Assembly: GCF_050875635.1 (NCBI RefSeq) | Contig: NZ_JBPAOH010000027.1 | Span: 1 to 64,000 of the forward strand | Direction of reading: 5' to 3' | Length of the DNA: 64,000 bases | Source: Hassallia sp050875635 | Lineage (GTDB): Bacteria > Cyanobacteriota > Cyanobacteriia > Cyanobacteriales > Nostocaceae | Notes under the pieces: model-generated | Seen by the model: only the letters and a program-made list of their open reading frames with translations | The model's database searches: none | What the model was told of the DNA's origin: nothing | Made by a program: the position numbers and the translations under genes | Shown here: positions 8,489 to 18,802 of the stretch, piece by piece | Layout: each line of letters begins with the position of its first letter | How positions within the stretch are numbered: the first letter of the stretch is position 1

Positions 8489-10726
8489 ATGACTCTTAAC
8501 TCCTCTTTGACTAATTTCGCCAGTTGGCAGCAGCAAGCCGAACAATGTCTAATTCAAAGTGACTACTACAAGGCTGCAATTATTTACGAACAAGCTATTG
8601 AAGCAGAGCCTGAGGTAAAATCCCACTACTGGCATTTAGGGTTAATGTTGCTGTTGCACGGACAAGAAGCGGAGGCACAGACAACTTGGCTGATGGCAAT
8701 GATGGAGGGTGAGCCGGAACAAATCGAACTGTGGAACGAGGAACTGGCACTGATACTGGAAGCTGAAGCAGAACGGCGTTCAGCACTAGCAGATCGTTCT
8801 ACTGCTTATTTGCTACGCCATCATTTAGGTGAAATTCAAAGAAAAAATGTTAACAATTTATTACATTTGATTCAGCTTTCGATTGAATTAGAAACTTTTA
8901 CTGGTGATGAGCTAGCTTCTTGGGAAATAATTGAACTACTGCGTTCAAAGCAACCTGGAAAAGTTGATGTTAATCATTTAATGCAAGTGTTACAGCTAGT
9001 TTTAGACTGCGATCCACTACATCCTTTGTCGCGAGATTTTGCTGAAGCTTGTTTACTGCATTTAGAGCATTTACCTAAATATTTTGCTGTCGTACTGGTG
9101 GCTGCAATTAATGTTGCTTACTCGCTACTGCAACCAGCACAAGCGGTAAAACTAGCAGAGTTGTGTCAGCGAATCGATGCTGAAGATTTAGAATTGTTAA
9201 GACATTTAGCTGCTTTTTATCAAAATTCTGGCGATTATACAAAAGGTATAGAAATAGCTAAGAAATGCTATTCGCTATTAAAACCAGAAGCGCTATCAGA
9301 TAGAGTTTTTGCCAATCATTTGATGTTGCGAGGGCTGATGTATGCTGGTGGATACCGCGAGGAAGCTCAGAAGGTTGTAGAACTTCAAGAGTCTCTACTG
9401 CGTGAACTAGTAGAACAGCAGCCAATTTTAAATGACTCTGCTCAGATTTCACGCTTGTTGATATCGACGTTTTTTTTACCTTATCTTCGCGATGATTTAA
9501 AGCAAAATCGAAAAATCCAAAATCAAGTTGCGGCTTTGTGCCAATCGAATCTACAAAATTATGCTAACGAGCAAGCAGAGTGGTATAAAAAGCGGCGATC
9601 GCTAGTATCTAAAAAGCTTGATAAATTAGATAAACCTTTGAAAATTGGCTATTTATCTAATTGTTTAAGGCAGCATTCTGTGGGGTGGTTAGCGCGATGG
9701 TTATTTGAGTATCACAACCGCGATCGCTTTGAAATTTATGGCTATTTTGTTAATTACAAACAAAAAGAAGACCCCTTACAAGAATGGTATGCCAATCAGG
9801 TCAACCAGGCACACAAAATGGGAATAGATAGCCGAGAAATTGCTGAAAAAATTTATCAAGATGAAATTGATATATTAATTGATTTAGATAGCCTCACTTT
9901 AGATATTAGCTGTGAAGTGATGGCGCTAAAACCTGCTTTGATACAAGCTACATGGTTGGGTTGGGATGCATCGGGAATACCGGCGGTTGATTATTTCATT
10001 GCCGATCCTTATGTACTGCCAGATGATGCTCAAAATTACTACTCAGAGAAAATCTGGCGCTTACCCCAAACTTACATAGCAGTGGATGGTTTTGAGGTAG
10101 GTGTGCCTACCCTACGTCGCGAGCATTTGAATATTCCTAGCGATGCCATAGTCTATCTTAGTGCCCAAGGGGGCTGCAAGCGACATCCAGATACTATTCG
10201 CTTGCAAATGAGAATTTTAAAAGCAGTACCAAATAGCTACTTCTTGATTAAAGGATTAGCCGAAGAAGAAGCGATTAAAAGCTTTTTTCATCGGATTGCA
10301 AATGAAGAGGGAGTGGATAGCGATCGCTTGCGATTTTTACCAATGGTTCGTTCCGAAGCGATACACCGAGCTAATTTATCACTTGCCGATGTGGTCTTAG
10401 ATACTTATCCTTACAACGGCGCAACGACCACTTTAGAGACTCTATGGATGGGAATTCCTTTAGTTACAAGAGTAGGAGAACAATTTGCCGCACGTAACAG
10501 CTACACCATGATGATGAATGCTGGTATTACACAAGGCATTGCCTGGACAGATGAAGAATATGTAGATTGGGGTATTCGCTTAGGTAAAGACTCAGCTTTG
10601 CGGCAAAAAATCGCTTGGCAACTGCAACAATCACGTCACACAGCACCGTTATGGAATGCTGAACAATTTACCCAGCAGATGGAGAAAGCTTATAGAGAAA
10701 TGTGGCAAATCTATCTTGATACTTAG
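8489..10726 (+). CDS. TPR protein with SPINDLY/O-GlcNAc transferase-like domain (GT41)
   Basis: The 745-residue protein has helical TPR-type repeats in residues 10-340 and a GT41 catalytic region from about 384 (LKIGYLSNCLRQHSVGWL) to the end. The region shows the usual GT41 landmarks: WLGWDASGIPAVDYFIADPYV, then AHRANLSLADVVLDTYPYNG and TTTLETLWMGIPLVT, where the nucleotide sugar binds. The likely reaction is transfer of a sugar from UDP-sugar to Ser/Thr of proteins, or to glycans. It follows the pilin gene and is convergent with a 2048-residue protein ending in the same kind of domain. A small GGTAGG/CCTACC palindrome lies in frame at 10096-10111. A specific acceptor is not known. Confidence 0.88.
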   Translation: MTLNSSLTNFASWQQQAEQCLIQSDYYKAAIIYEQAIEAEPEVKSHYWHLGLMLLLHGQEAEAQTTWLMAMMEGEPEQIELWNEELALILEAEAERRSALADRSTAYLLRHHLGEIQRKNVNNLLHLIQLSIELETFTGDELASWEIIELLRSKQPGKVDVNHLMQVLQLVLDCDPLHPLSRDFAEACLLHLEHLPKYFAVVLVAAINVAYSLLQPAQAVKLAELCQRIDAEDLELLRHLAAFYQNSGDYTKGIEIAKKCYSLLKPEALSDRVFANHLMLRGLMYAGGYREEAQKVVELQESLLRELVEQQPILNDSAQISRLLISTFFLPYLRDDLKQNRKIQNQVAALCQSNLQNYANEQAEWYKKRRSLVSKKLDKLDKPLKIGYLSNCLRQHSVGWLARWLFEYHNRDRFEIYGYFVNYKQKEDPLQEWYANQVNQAHKMGIDSREIAEKIYQDEIDILIDLDSLTLDISCEVMALKPALIQATWLGWDASGIPAVDYFIADPYVLPDDAQNYYSEKIWRLPQTYIAVDGFEVGVPTLRREHLNIPSDAIVYLSAQGGCKRHPDTIRLQMRILKAVPNSYFLIKGLAEEEAIKSFFHRIANEEGVDSDRLRFLPMVRSEAIHRANLSLADVVLDTYPYNGATTTLETLWMGIPLVTRVGEQFAARNSYTMMMNAGITQGIAWTDEEYVDWGIRLGKDSALRQKIAWQLQQSRHTAPLWNAEQFTQQMEKAYREMWQIYLDT
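10096..10111. repeat. Small in-frame palindrome in the GT41 gene
   Basis: GGTAGG, TGTG and CCTACC form a 6-bp hairpin encoding part of EVGVPTLRRE. It resembles the GGTAGG-type intergenic palindromes of cyanobacteria and may be a coding insertion. Confidence 0.4.
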
Positions 10727-10754
10727 GATTGAATTATAAAATATATTTTTACAA

Positions 10755-10796
10755 AAAGGGATTGCTCTATAAATAACTGAAATAGAGCATCCCTTA
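10755..10796. terminator. Bidirectional terminator between convergent glycosyltransferase genes
   Basis: AAAAAGGGATTGCTCTAT pairs with ATAGAGCATCCC and has A/T-rich flanks on both sides, with a one-base bulge. It lies between the two convergent stop codons (10726 and 10801). Confidence 0.7.
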
Positions 10797-10800
10797 TTTA

Positions 10801-13800
10801 TTAACCTTCCCGTATAACGCGCCGATAAAACTCTTCCAATGCTTCTATACAAGTTTTATCATCATAGAGATAGGAATGGCGCTCTACCATTTGTTCAACA
10901 ATGCTGTTTCTCCACTTTTGGTCTACCCCTAATTTAGTAGCAATATCGATATATTCCGCTTCAGTTTTAGCAATTGTGTCAGTGACTCCTAGCATTTGTA
11001 AAATTCCATAGGAATGCCGACCGCGCATAAATTCACCAGGACAAGTAACAATAGGTAAATTGCAGGCGATCGCTTCTAAAGTGGTATTACCACCTGACCA
11101 TAAGAAAGTGTCTAAAAATATATCTGAAACACAGTTAAGGTTACAATAATCATCCCAACCTATTCGAGGCAATATTACACAATATTCTTCACTCTTTAAG
11201 CCAAACTCAGCAAAAGCAACTTGGAGCCGTTGCCTAAATATCTCAGTAATATAATCACTTCCGTGAGATATAAAAACAAACTGAGCTTGGGAAACTTTTT
11301 GAGCTATTGCTGGGAAAATATAGTCATACTGTGGCAAATATTTAAACAGAGATTGGCAGGATAAATATACTACGGCTTCTTCTTTTAGTCCAAATTCTGA
11401 GCGCGGTTTTTTCGGTTTAGGAATATTGGGTTTTTTATAGGAAATTCCAATATTAGGCAAGCAAATCAACTTTTCGCAATAGTGTTGTTGAGCATTGTCT
11501 GGTTCCATTAATTCGCAAGATAAAAAGTAATCGATTGTCGGGATACCTGAAGTGATGGGATGTCCCCAGGTTGTACACTGTACTGGTGCTAAACGCAATC
11601 CTGCTATTTGTGTCATTTCCGGATGCATACCGATATCTAGAATAACCAGCACATGTATTTCATCGGCGGCAATTTGTTTGCAGACTGCTTCCATATCTTC
11701 TGGTATGTGATGAAAAATATCACTATACAACCGGAATTGCTGAGTTAGAGGGTCTACTTTTGCATCTGTGTAGTAGCAATATATCTCAAACTGTTGGCGG
11801 TTACAGTTTCGCAGCCAGCCAAGCATTAATTTACCGACTGTATGTCCTCGCATACAGTTAGATACATAACCAACACGAATTTTTTGGTTTTGACTCAGAA
11901 CAGGTTTAGAAAGTGGCTTAACCCATTCGGGATAGTTGGCAGACATCACTTTATGGGCAAACTCTCCGTACTGTTTTTGTAGTTCTAAATCATCTTTACC
12001 TTGATATTGTAAGTAAAAATTTGTCCGGCTACCTATAGTTTCTAGAGCGCTTTTTTTAGCTTCAGCAGTATCTAGAGATGTCTGTTGAATTAATTCTTGT
12101 AAGCCATGAATAAACCGCTGTCTATAAAAAGAAATTTCCTCTTTATTTTCATAAATAATTGGTAGCATACGTTGGCTTTCGAGCTTTAAAGCCAAAACAT
12201 CTGGTAATAACTGTGATGCTTCACTAGCAATTGCGATCGCTTCCTTTGTTCTACCGAAAATTTGCAAGGTTAAAGCATACTGAAAATAAAGGTTCGCTGA
12301 ATTTGGATAAACTCTTATACCTTCTTTATAAGTATTGATAGTTCCTTCGTCTTGATTGAGTTTTTGATAACAAGTAGCCAAGGAAAGATATAAATGTATA
12401 TCTCCTATTTTATTTTCTAAAAACTTATGATATTCCTCAACCGCTTCTTGATATTTTCCCTGCCTGTAAAAAGCATAACCATAGTTAAGTGCTGCTTCTG
12501 CACAGTCATTTTTAGCTTCAAAAGCGGCTCCCATATTGTACAAAATATCTGGATTACGTGGTTTTAATTCCAGAGCTTTTTCATAAGCAATAATAGCTTC
12601 ATCTATTTCGTTCTTTTCTAGTAAAACATTACCTAAATTGAGATAACTACCAAAATGGTTTGGTTTGGCTGCAATAGCTTGACGATAAATTGATTCAGCT
12701 TGCTTAAAATCACCTTTTTCTAAGAAGATATTACCCAATCTATTGTAAGCATCAATCCAGTTAACATCGAGAGCAATTGCTTGTTTATAAGCTTTAATTG
12801 CTTGGGTAACAGCACCGAGCTTTTCTTGAACCAAACCTAGAGTGTAATGTTGAATAGCTCCTAATGGTTCAATTTGCAGACATTTTTTAAGTGCATTTAG
12901 CGCTTCTTGATTGCGTGCAGTAGTATAATATAATGTACCAAGATTTAGCCAAGCTGATGCATGGTTATTATCCAACTCTAATACATTATTAAATTTTTCT
13001 TCTGCTTCGATAAATTGTCTATTATGGTAAAGTGCTAGAGCTTCTGTATGCAGTTGATTTATTGTTTGTTGATTATTATCAATTTCAAGCTGATAGTTGC
13101 AGATATCTTCGCTCAATAACTTATTATTCAAGTCGTAAAATGGAAGATTCTCTGCTTTTGCTTGTGCTAAGACTTGTTTATTTTCATGTTGCAAAATAAT
13201 TCTTGCTTGGATACGAGGTAGCAAAGCTTCCCACTGAATATCAGCCAAATCTCTAATTAGAGATATTTCTAATCCTTCGCTAACATCTAAATTTTCTTCC
13301 ATTAGCAAATTCATAGTTACACCAGATAATAAAAGTTCGGCATCTTCAAGAGAAATATTACTGGTATCGATTAGCAAGGTTGTACGATCGCTATCGGCAT
13401 GAGCTGCGATCGCGCTAATAACTTGTTGCAGTTCTAAACCGAGTAATTCTTCTGGCTGTGACCAATCTGGAAATACAATTAAATTAGTTTCTCTGAGATT
13501 TAATGGCAAAAGAGTAGTATTTATTAACACTGAGCTAATTTCTTTCGCCATTTTTGACCAAGAAAACTGTTTCGCTTGTTTTAATCCAGCAGCAATCAGA
13601 GAGTTGCGAACAGATGGCTTTTGTACCTCACACAATGCATTTGCCATCTCCTCAATATCATCATCTTGCACGTACAATGCTGCTTTTCCTGCTACTTCTG
13701 GAATTGATGCATTCGGACAAGTAATCACAGGACAACCACAAGCGATCGCTTCCAAAACGGGCAAACCAAATCCTTCATATTTAGAAGGATAAATCAGCGC

Positions 13801-16800
13801 AACAGCACCAGAGTAAGCGATTGCTAATTCTTCATCACTCAGTTGCAATATATGTACAATGCTACCTGATGTATAAGCTCTAAAATCTAGGTCTGCTAAT
13901 CCACCAATTCCTGTAGAGACAATATCAAATCCATAACTACTAGCAAGTTGATAAAAAGCCTGGAAGAACAAAATACTATTTTTATAACCGCTGCCTGCAC
14001 CAACTAAAATGAAGTAAGGTTTTGCGATACCATACTTAGTTTTAAAAGCATTCAATTCTTCTGGTTGTGCTGGTGAAAATATTTGATGATTTACACCATT
14101 TTGAGCAATTACTACAGACTTGAATGGTATGTAGGAAAAACACTTTACTAAGTCTCGTGCGGTGTTTTCGGAAACAGCAATATAAGCTGAGGCATGTTTA
14201 ATTCCATAGTGTTTTTCTCGCCACATGGCATTATTGAGATTCCATCCAAATAATTCAGGAATCATGTCATGTGCTAGAAATACAGAAGGTGTTGTAGTTG
14301 GTGTTGTGTAATAAGTGGAGATAAATAAACTCGCATCTTCTTCATCGCATACTTGCTGTAGCATTTGGCGATCGCTATCAGTATTGTTGTAATCATAAAG
14401 CTCTACAGTGCGATATTGGATACCTGGAATTTTCGGAGCAGTTCCAGCGCGATCGATTACAACAATATATTTAGCAAAACCGTTGTCTAACCATTCTTCC
14501 AACAAGGATTTCCAAACACGAGCAATACCAGTTTTGTAGAGTTGAAAAAATACTCCGTCTACAATAATTATTGGCTTGATTTTTGTCATATCTGGAATTT
14601 TTACCTGTGTTTTATCTGGTGGTAAAAAGAACCATTTATCATTATTTGATAGCTTTTGGGCAATTGGTACTATACCGTATGATTCAGCTTTGTCAACCAT
14701 TGTGTCATCACCTACCCATGAAAAATACTGCCGCAATAAAACTGGAAATTTCGTTTGTTTATGCAAGATTTTCCATTCAGCAGCTGCATTGGTATAACCA
14801 TAGTATTGTTCTTTAAATTTTAATTGCTCTGGTGTCACATACGCAAAATGTTGAAACACCAAATTATATTTTTCAGTTTCATCATGTCTAAAAGGATTTA
14901 AAGCCGCAACATTTTGCCATTGACCATTTGGCAAAGGTTCTTCTAATCTTGGTGGTTCATGTGCTACCCATACTGCTCCAGGTTTATATCGCCATGTTCT
15001 TAACCACTCTTGTTGAGGATTTTGAGTATAACAATTGCGAGTGCTAATAATTAAATTTTCTCCAACAAAATACCAACACCAATAAAAAGCAGCAGTTTTA
15101 TCAGGATTATCAATAAACAACTGTCGGGCAATACAAATCTGCTCAACTGTCCACAGTTCATCTACATCTACCTGCCACAATAAACATTCCTCATTTATGT
15201 TAAATAATGGCTCATTTACCATTTCCCGTTTTCCATTCCAGAAAACACCTTCTGGCTGGCGATAAACTGTAATTTGTTCGGGATATTGGCTTACTAGTTG
15301 ATCTAAATATTCTGTTGTCCCATCATTACTCCGACCGTTATGATGGATTTGATCGCTTATATGTCCACCATGCTCGATACTCCATCCAGTATCGTGCTTT
15401 AATTCAGCTACACCCTCAACAATGTGCCAATGCCATTTAAAAGGTAGTTGTTTGAAAGCCTCAATGTGGTAACGGATAAATGGTTCACCGTTCAGGACAA
15501 TAGTAAAAAAATGAATCGGTAAATTTGAGTTATCTCCTGTTTTTTCTTTAGGTTTGATTTGGTCATTATTAACTCTTTTAAAAACGGAATAACCATTATA
15601 AAGATAAAAATTTTGAGTAACTAGTTCATAGTTTTTATCTATCAGCAACTTTTGATGAGAATGATAATTTTTAAAGGCATTTATATCATCAAGCAAAATA
15701 TACTTAGCACCGTAAACTTCATCTAGCTCACTTAAGCCAGTAAATTCCGATCCATCAATTAATACTACATCAAAATACTCAATATTGTTTTGGTCTTTAA
15801 TTTTTTGTATCCCATTTTGAGCAACACCTGATTTTTTTAAATATTCAATATCTTGTTTGAGCCAGTCTAATATTTGTTCAAGGCGATAATAGTTTAGATT
15901 TGTTTTAGTTGTATTGTAAAAATTGGATACTTTATTTGAATCGGGAAAATTTTCCAGAGCAACAGATGATAAATTGTAGCATTTTACAAAAGAGTCATTG
16001 GCATAATTTTTTTTAAGTTCGCTAAATCTAGTTTGTGAAACCTCCATGCAGAAGAGGATAGGCTTATTTGCGTTTTCTCGAATACCTTTTACTAATGCTT
16101 CTGTACTTCCTTCACCTGAAGAAGAACCAATTTCTAAAATGGTCTTTATGTCTTCTTTTCTAGCAATTTCTTGAATTATATTATAAAATTCGTCGTTTTT
16201 AATTTCCGGAAAAATTAGGTTGTTAAGTCGAGAATCTGAGATTGACTCGTTTAAAAGCTTATCAATTAAAAGTTGAACTGGAAGTGAAACTTCATCATAA
16301 CTCCATTCTAATGTCTGAATGTTTTTGGTATCTGGTAAGTAAAAATGACGTGCGCCGTTTCGTGGATCTGTCTGCGAGTAACGACGAAGTTTGATACGTC
16401 GTTTTTCTTCATTATTAATAAATAAATCTAAATGATATATGCTCAAATCAACTAAAGTTTTGCCTTTATCGCTAAAACCTTGAGGCATTTCATGAACATG
16501 ACCATGATAGCTAATGCCTTCATAATATCTAAATAGTCTACGCTGAGAGTCAGGATAATGTGGAGAGCTGACAATGTAATGCTTTCTATTAAATGGAGAA
16601 ATCCACCTTCTAGGAATCCAAAAATTATCTGTTTCTTGTATAGACTTTTCTTTCAAAGACTTAAGAAATTTCCATGTTTTTATATTGATAAATTCATCTG
16701 AATCTAAAACAAATACCCAATCTGTTTTGACATGAGACAAAAATATGTTTCTCTGATGCGAATAATCTCCAGTCCATTTGGAATGTATTATTTTTGCTTG

Positions 16801-16947
16801 ATATTTAGAAGCAATTTCACAGCTAGAATCGATGCTGCCTCCATCAACAATTATTAATTCATCATAAACATTATCTAGGGATTCTAGAGCAATGGGTAAT
16901 GTTTTTTCGGAATTTTGCAATATCATGCATACAGACAGGCTCGGCAT
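10801..16947 (-). CDS. 2048-residue multi-domain glycosyltransferase (GT2, methyltransferase-like, GT2-like, GT4, TPR, GT41)
   Basis: I start at ATG 16947 (MPSLSVCMILQNSEK), the typical GT2 opening; a 16-residue upstream extension is possible. From N to C: GT2 (about 1-230; IIVDGGSIDSS, VFVLDSDEF); a Rossmann domain like SAM methyltransferases (about 270-470; ILEIGSSSGEGS, VVLIDGSEF); a second GT2-like region (about 475-780; FFTIVLNGEPFI, QVDVDELW); GT4 (about 790-1140; GYKNSILFFQAF, LIYPSKYEGFGLPVLEAIACG); TPRs (about 1295-1590; YKQAIALDVNWIDAYNRLGN type); and GT41 (about 1690-2048; VGYVSNCMRGHTVGKLML, DIFLDTFLWSGGNTTLEAIA). It could assemble several sugars of one glycan or glycosylate proteins. 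Such giant fusions occur in cyanobacterial surface-glycan loci. Acceptor unknown. Confidence 0.88.
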   Translation of the reverse strand: MPSLSVCMILQNSEKTLPIALESLDNVYDELIIVDGGSIDSSCEIASKYQAKIIHSKWTGDYSHQRNIFLSHVKTDWVFVLDSDEFINIKTWKFLKSLKEKSIQETDNFWIPRRWISPFNRKHYIVSSPHYPDSQRRLFRYYEGISYHGHVHEMPQGFSDKGKTLVDLSIYHLDLFINNEEKRRIKLRRYSQTDPRNGARHFYLPDTKNIQTLEWSYDEVSLPVQLLIDKLLNESISDSRLNNLIFPEIKNDEFYNIIQEIARKEDIKTILEIGSSSGEGSTEALVKGIRENANKPILFCMEVSQTRFSELKKNYANDSFVKCYNLSSVALENFPDSNKVSNFYNTTKTNLNYYRLEQILDWLKQDIEYLKKSGVAQNGIQKIKDQNNIEYFDVVLIDGSEFTGLSELDEVYGAKYILLDDINAFKNYHSHQKLLIDKNYELVTQNFYLYNGYSVFKRVNNDQIKPKEKTGDNSNLPIHFFTIVLNGEPFIRYHIEAFKQLPFKWHWHIVEGVAELKHDTGWSIEHGGHISDQIHHNGRSNDGTTEYLDQLVSQYPEQITVYRQPEGVFWNGKREMVNEPLFNINEECLLWQVDVDELWTVEQICIARQLFIDNPDKTAAFYWCWYFVGENLIISTRNCYTQNPQQEWLRTWRYKPGAVWVAHEPPRLEEPLPNGQWQNVAALNPFRHDETEKYNLVFQHFAYVTPEQLKFKEQYYGYTNAAAEWKILHKQTKFPVLLRQYFSWVGDDTMVDKAESYGIVPIAQKLSNNDKWFFLPPDKTQVKIPDMTKIKPIIIVDGVFFQLYKTGIARVWKSLLEEWLDNGFAKYIVVIDRAGTAPKIPGIQYRTVELYDYNNTDSDRQMLQQVCDEEDASLFISTYYTTPTTTPSVFLAHDMIPELFGWNLNNAMWREKHYGIKHASAYIAVSENTARDLVKCFSYIPFKSVVIAQNGVNHQIFSPAQPEELNAFKTKYGIAKPYFILVGAGSGYKNSILFFQAFYQLASSYGFDIVSTGIGGLADLDFRAYTSGSIVHILQLSDEELAIAYSGAVALIYPSKYEGFGLPVLEAIACGCPVITCPNASIPEVAGKAALYVQDDDIEEMANALCEVQKPSVRNSLIAAGLKQAKQFSWSKMAKEISSVLINTTLLPLNLRETNLIVFPDWSQPEELLGLELQQVISAIAAHADSDRTTLLIDTSNISLEDAELLLSGVTMNLLMEENLDVSEGLEISLIRDLADIQWEALLPRIQARIILQHENKQVLAQAKAENLPFYDLNNKLLSEDICNYQLEIDNNQQTINQLHTEALALYHNRQFIEAEEKFNNVLELDNNHASAWLNLGTLYYTTARNQEALNALKKCLQIEPLGAIQHYTLGLVQEKLGAVTQAIKAYKQAIALDVNWIDAYNRLGNIFLEKGDFKQAESIYRQAIAAKPNHFGSYLNLGNVLLEKNEIDEAIIAYEKALELKPRNPDILYNMGAAFEAKNDCAEAALNYGYAFYRQGKYQEAVEEYHKFLENKIGDIHLYLSLATCYQKLNQDEGTINTYKEGIRVYPNSANLYFQYALTLQIFGRTKEAIAIASEASQLLPDVLALKLESQRMLPIIYENKEEISFYRQRFIHGLQELIQQTSLDTAEAKKSALETIGSRTNFYLQYQGKDDLELQKQYGEFAHKVMSANYPEWVKPLSKPVLSQNQKIRVGYVSNCMRGHTVGKLMLGWLRNCNRQQFEIYCYYTDAKVDPLTQQFRLYSDIFHHIPEDMEAVCKQIAADEIHVLVILDIGMHPEMTQIAGLRLAPVQCTTWGHPITSGIPTIDYFLSCELMEPDNAQQHYCEKLICLPNIGISYKKPNIPKPKKPRSEFGLKEEAVVYLSCQSLFKYLPQYDYIFPAIAQKVSQAQFVFISHGSDYITEIFRQRLQVAFAEFGLKSEEYCVILPRIGWDDYCNLNCVSDIFLDTFLWSGGNTTLEAIACNLPIVTCPGEFMRGRHSYGILQMLGVTDTIAKTEAEYIDIATKLGVDQKWRNSIVEQMVERHSYLYDDKTCIEALEEFYRRVIREG

Positions 16948-17045
16948 ATAATTCGTTTCAACTCCATTAATTAAAAACTCAGTTAGCTGTAGCAAATTTC
17001 AGATAATAGAAAGGTCATCTTTTTTATTTAGTACTTGCTAGCTGA

Positions 17046-17444
17046 CTAAGGGCGATCGCTCTTTCCTACTTGTTTCTTCATCTGCTCTAACAAAGCTTTA
17101 TACTCTTTGCGTTCAGGTTGCAGTTGTACCAGTTTCTCTAACGGTTCAACAGCACCTTTAACGTCTTTTAGCTGTAGCCGTACATTTACTAACCCCTCTA
17201 AAGCCACTCGGTTTTCTGGTTCGCGTTGCAAAACCAACTCAAAACCCCGCGCTTGTTGTTTTAATGAAGACTCAACAGCCGCAGTTGCTGACTGCGGTTG
17301 CTGCGATGCCTGTTGTATTGCCGGAATCACCGCAAACGCTGTAGAACCAGCGAAGGAGATTATAGACACCACTGCGACAATCTTATGCAGACGCTGCGAT
17401 CGCTTCATCCGCGCCATCATGTATTCTTTTTCAGATATAGCCAT
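17046..17444 (-). CDS. Small membrane-anchored TPR-like protein
   Basis: I take ATG 17444 (MAISEKEYMMARMKRSQRL) as start, giving 132 residues; a longer frame exists but its N-terminus looks non-coding. A basic N-terminus precedes one hydrophobic helix (VAVVSIISFAGSTAFAVIPA), then a soluble helical part with one to two TPR-like units (ALEGLVNVRLQLKDVKGAVEPLEKLVQLQPER). It is probably anchored in the cytoplasmic or thylakoid membrane with the repeats as a docking surface. It is likely a cyanobacterial TPR protein; the function is unknown. It lies upstream of the multi-domain glycosyltransferase on the same strand, 98 nt away. Confidence 0.7.
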   Translation of the reverse strand: MAISEKEYMMARMKRSQRLHKIVAVVSIISFAGSTAFAVIPAIQQASQQPQSATAAVESSLKQQARGFELVLQREPENRVALEGLVNVRLQLKDVKGAVEPLEKLVQLQPERKEYKALLEQMKKQVGKSDRP

Positions 17445-18380
17445 CTTTGAACTGCTGTAGTAACTTGACTGATTTTGGCTTCCGGTAAAATACAACTATA
17501 TACGGATTGACTAAACAATCAATATGTGCGTTGCAAGAACGAGGTATTTTGCCGATCAGAGCAAAATCGCTCTGAATGAAATCGACCCGACTCTCATCGG
17601 TAATTGCCCATGCTCAGGATACCCATCGACAACTCAGGAACTAACATTTGTGCGAAAAATTTCGCAGCAAGAATGCGCGATTTTCTTGGATTTGGCTTGA
17701 TCGCAAAACTGAGAGTGCTTGCCCTGAAGAGATTTGGGCGTTTTTTTGCGCTTTGCTGTGGTGCGGCCTTTTACAAGTCTCAAATTATTACTTCTGCGTG
17801 CAATAAAAAAATACGCCCATCGGCAGTTCATGTAGAATTGTTTTTAGTATCATAGTTATAGAAGCGCAAAACCGCTGTTTGTAATTTGCCTTTGCGATTT
17901 GTGACAAGCAAAAATATTAAATTTAGATAAATATGTCCGGTTAGTTAGTCCAAAGACAGAATATTTGCGGTATCGTGAATAACGTTTCGCTCAAAGAGAC
18001 GGTGAATATTTCCAGGCAACTGCAAAGTTTACCGTTACTCAAAAATTTCCAGTGAACTCGTTGTGCTAAAGGTGTTTTTTGCCAGTATACAACGCTCTGG
18101 TTTAATCAATAGGCGTCCTCACAATTGCTATATCTGCAAGTTTTAGGACGACTAACTTTTTGCTCGGTGTCTACAACTGCTTGGTGGTATTTGAGTTTTT
18201 AGGTGGTGATTACCGTACAAAACCGAAATCATCACAACGCAACTAGAGTTAGTTATGGTACAGTTAAGAAGTTAAGACTAGCTTTGCCAAAGTACAACTC
18301 TACGCATAGGCAAAAATCCCCCAAGGGAAAGCAGTTTTGATTAAGCATTTACCATACAAAATCTGAATTCATTCGAGGCT
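17445..18380. other. Long intergenic region without a recognised gene
   Basis: These 936 bases hold no convincing gene. Two short overlapping open frames near 17604-17855 have no family features. Small hairpins are present, for example CAGAGC/GCTCTG near 17557-17574. I see no known structured RNA. The region feeds the divergent TPR gene and the DUF4327-like gene, so it may hold their promoters or a small RNA. Confidence 0.5.
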
Positions 18381-18608
18381 ATGACCCAGCAGCAAGTAAT
18401 TCACCCTATGGTGAAATTGCAGCGTAACGTGCAATCACTCGTCGAATCTAAAATTATCAAGCCAACCGATAGCATTTGGAAAATCGCGTTGCTTTACGGC
18501 AATGAATGGCAGTACTGGAAGCAGGAACTGCTAGATTTTGGCTTTACTATGCAAGACCCAATTGGCGATTTGTTAGCAGTAGAAGCTTGGGACGAAGAGG
18601 CAGATTGA
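18381..18608 (+). CDS. DUF4327-like small protein
   Basis: This 75-residue soluble protein contains IHPMVKLQRNVQSLVESKI and DSIWKIALLYGNEWQYWKQEL, which I recognise from memory as the cyanobacterial DUF4327 family, of the usual length. No catalytic motif is visible and the function is unknown. The gene stands alone on the plus strand with a long upstream region. The acidic C-terminus (WDEEAD) is followed at once by a G-rich repeat array. Confidence 0.8.
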   Translation: MTQQQVIHPMVKLQRNVQSLVESKIIKPTDSIWKIALLYGNEWQYWKQELLDFGFTMQDPIGDLLAVEAWDEEAD

Positions 18609-18800
18609 GGATAGGGGGACAGGAAGACAAGGGGACAAGGAGACAAGGGAAGCCAGCGCGTTGCGGAGGTCTCCTCCGTTGTAGCGACTGGCGTGGACAA
18701 GGAGGAATTTCTCCCTTGTCTCCCCCCTCCCCCTTGTCTTCCTTGTCCCCCCCCTCTCCCTCATCTTCCCCCACTTCTCCCCTCCCCCACTCCCTACTCC
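18609..18800. repeat. G-rich/C-rich low-complexity array with an inserted palindrome
   Basis: GGGGACAAGG-type repeats (18613-18650) are followed by a 41-bp palindromic element at 18652-18692 (GCCAG...CTGGC ends; inner CGGAGG/CCTCCG stem at 18664-18678), then CTTGTCTCCCCC and CCCCCACTCC repeats. The two repeat halves are roughly complementary. Confidence 0.8.
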
Positions 18801-18802
18801 CC

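Noticed and set aside
17604..17855. Two short open frames on opposite strands upstream of the DUF4327-like gene
   Set aside because: They overlap each other, have no ribosome site, and their translations lack protein-like features.
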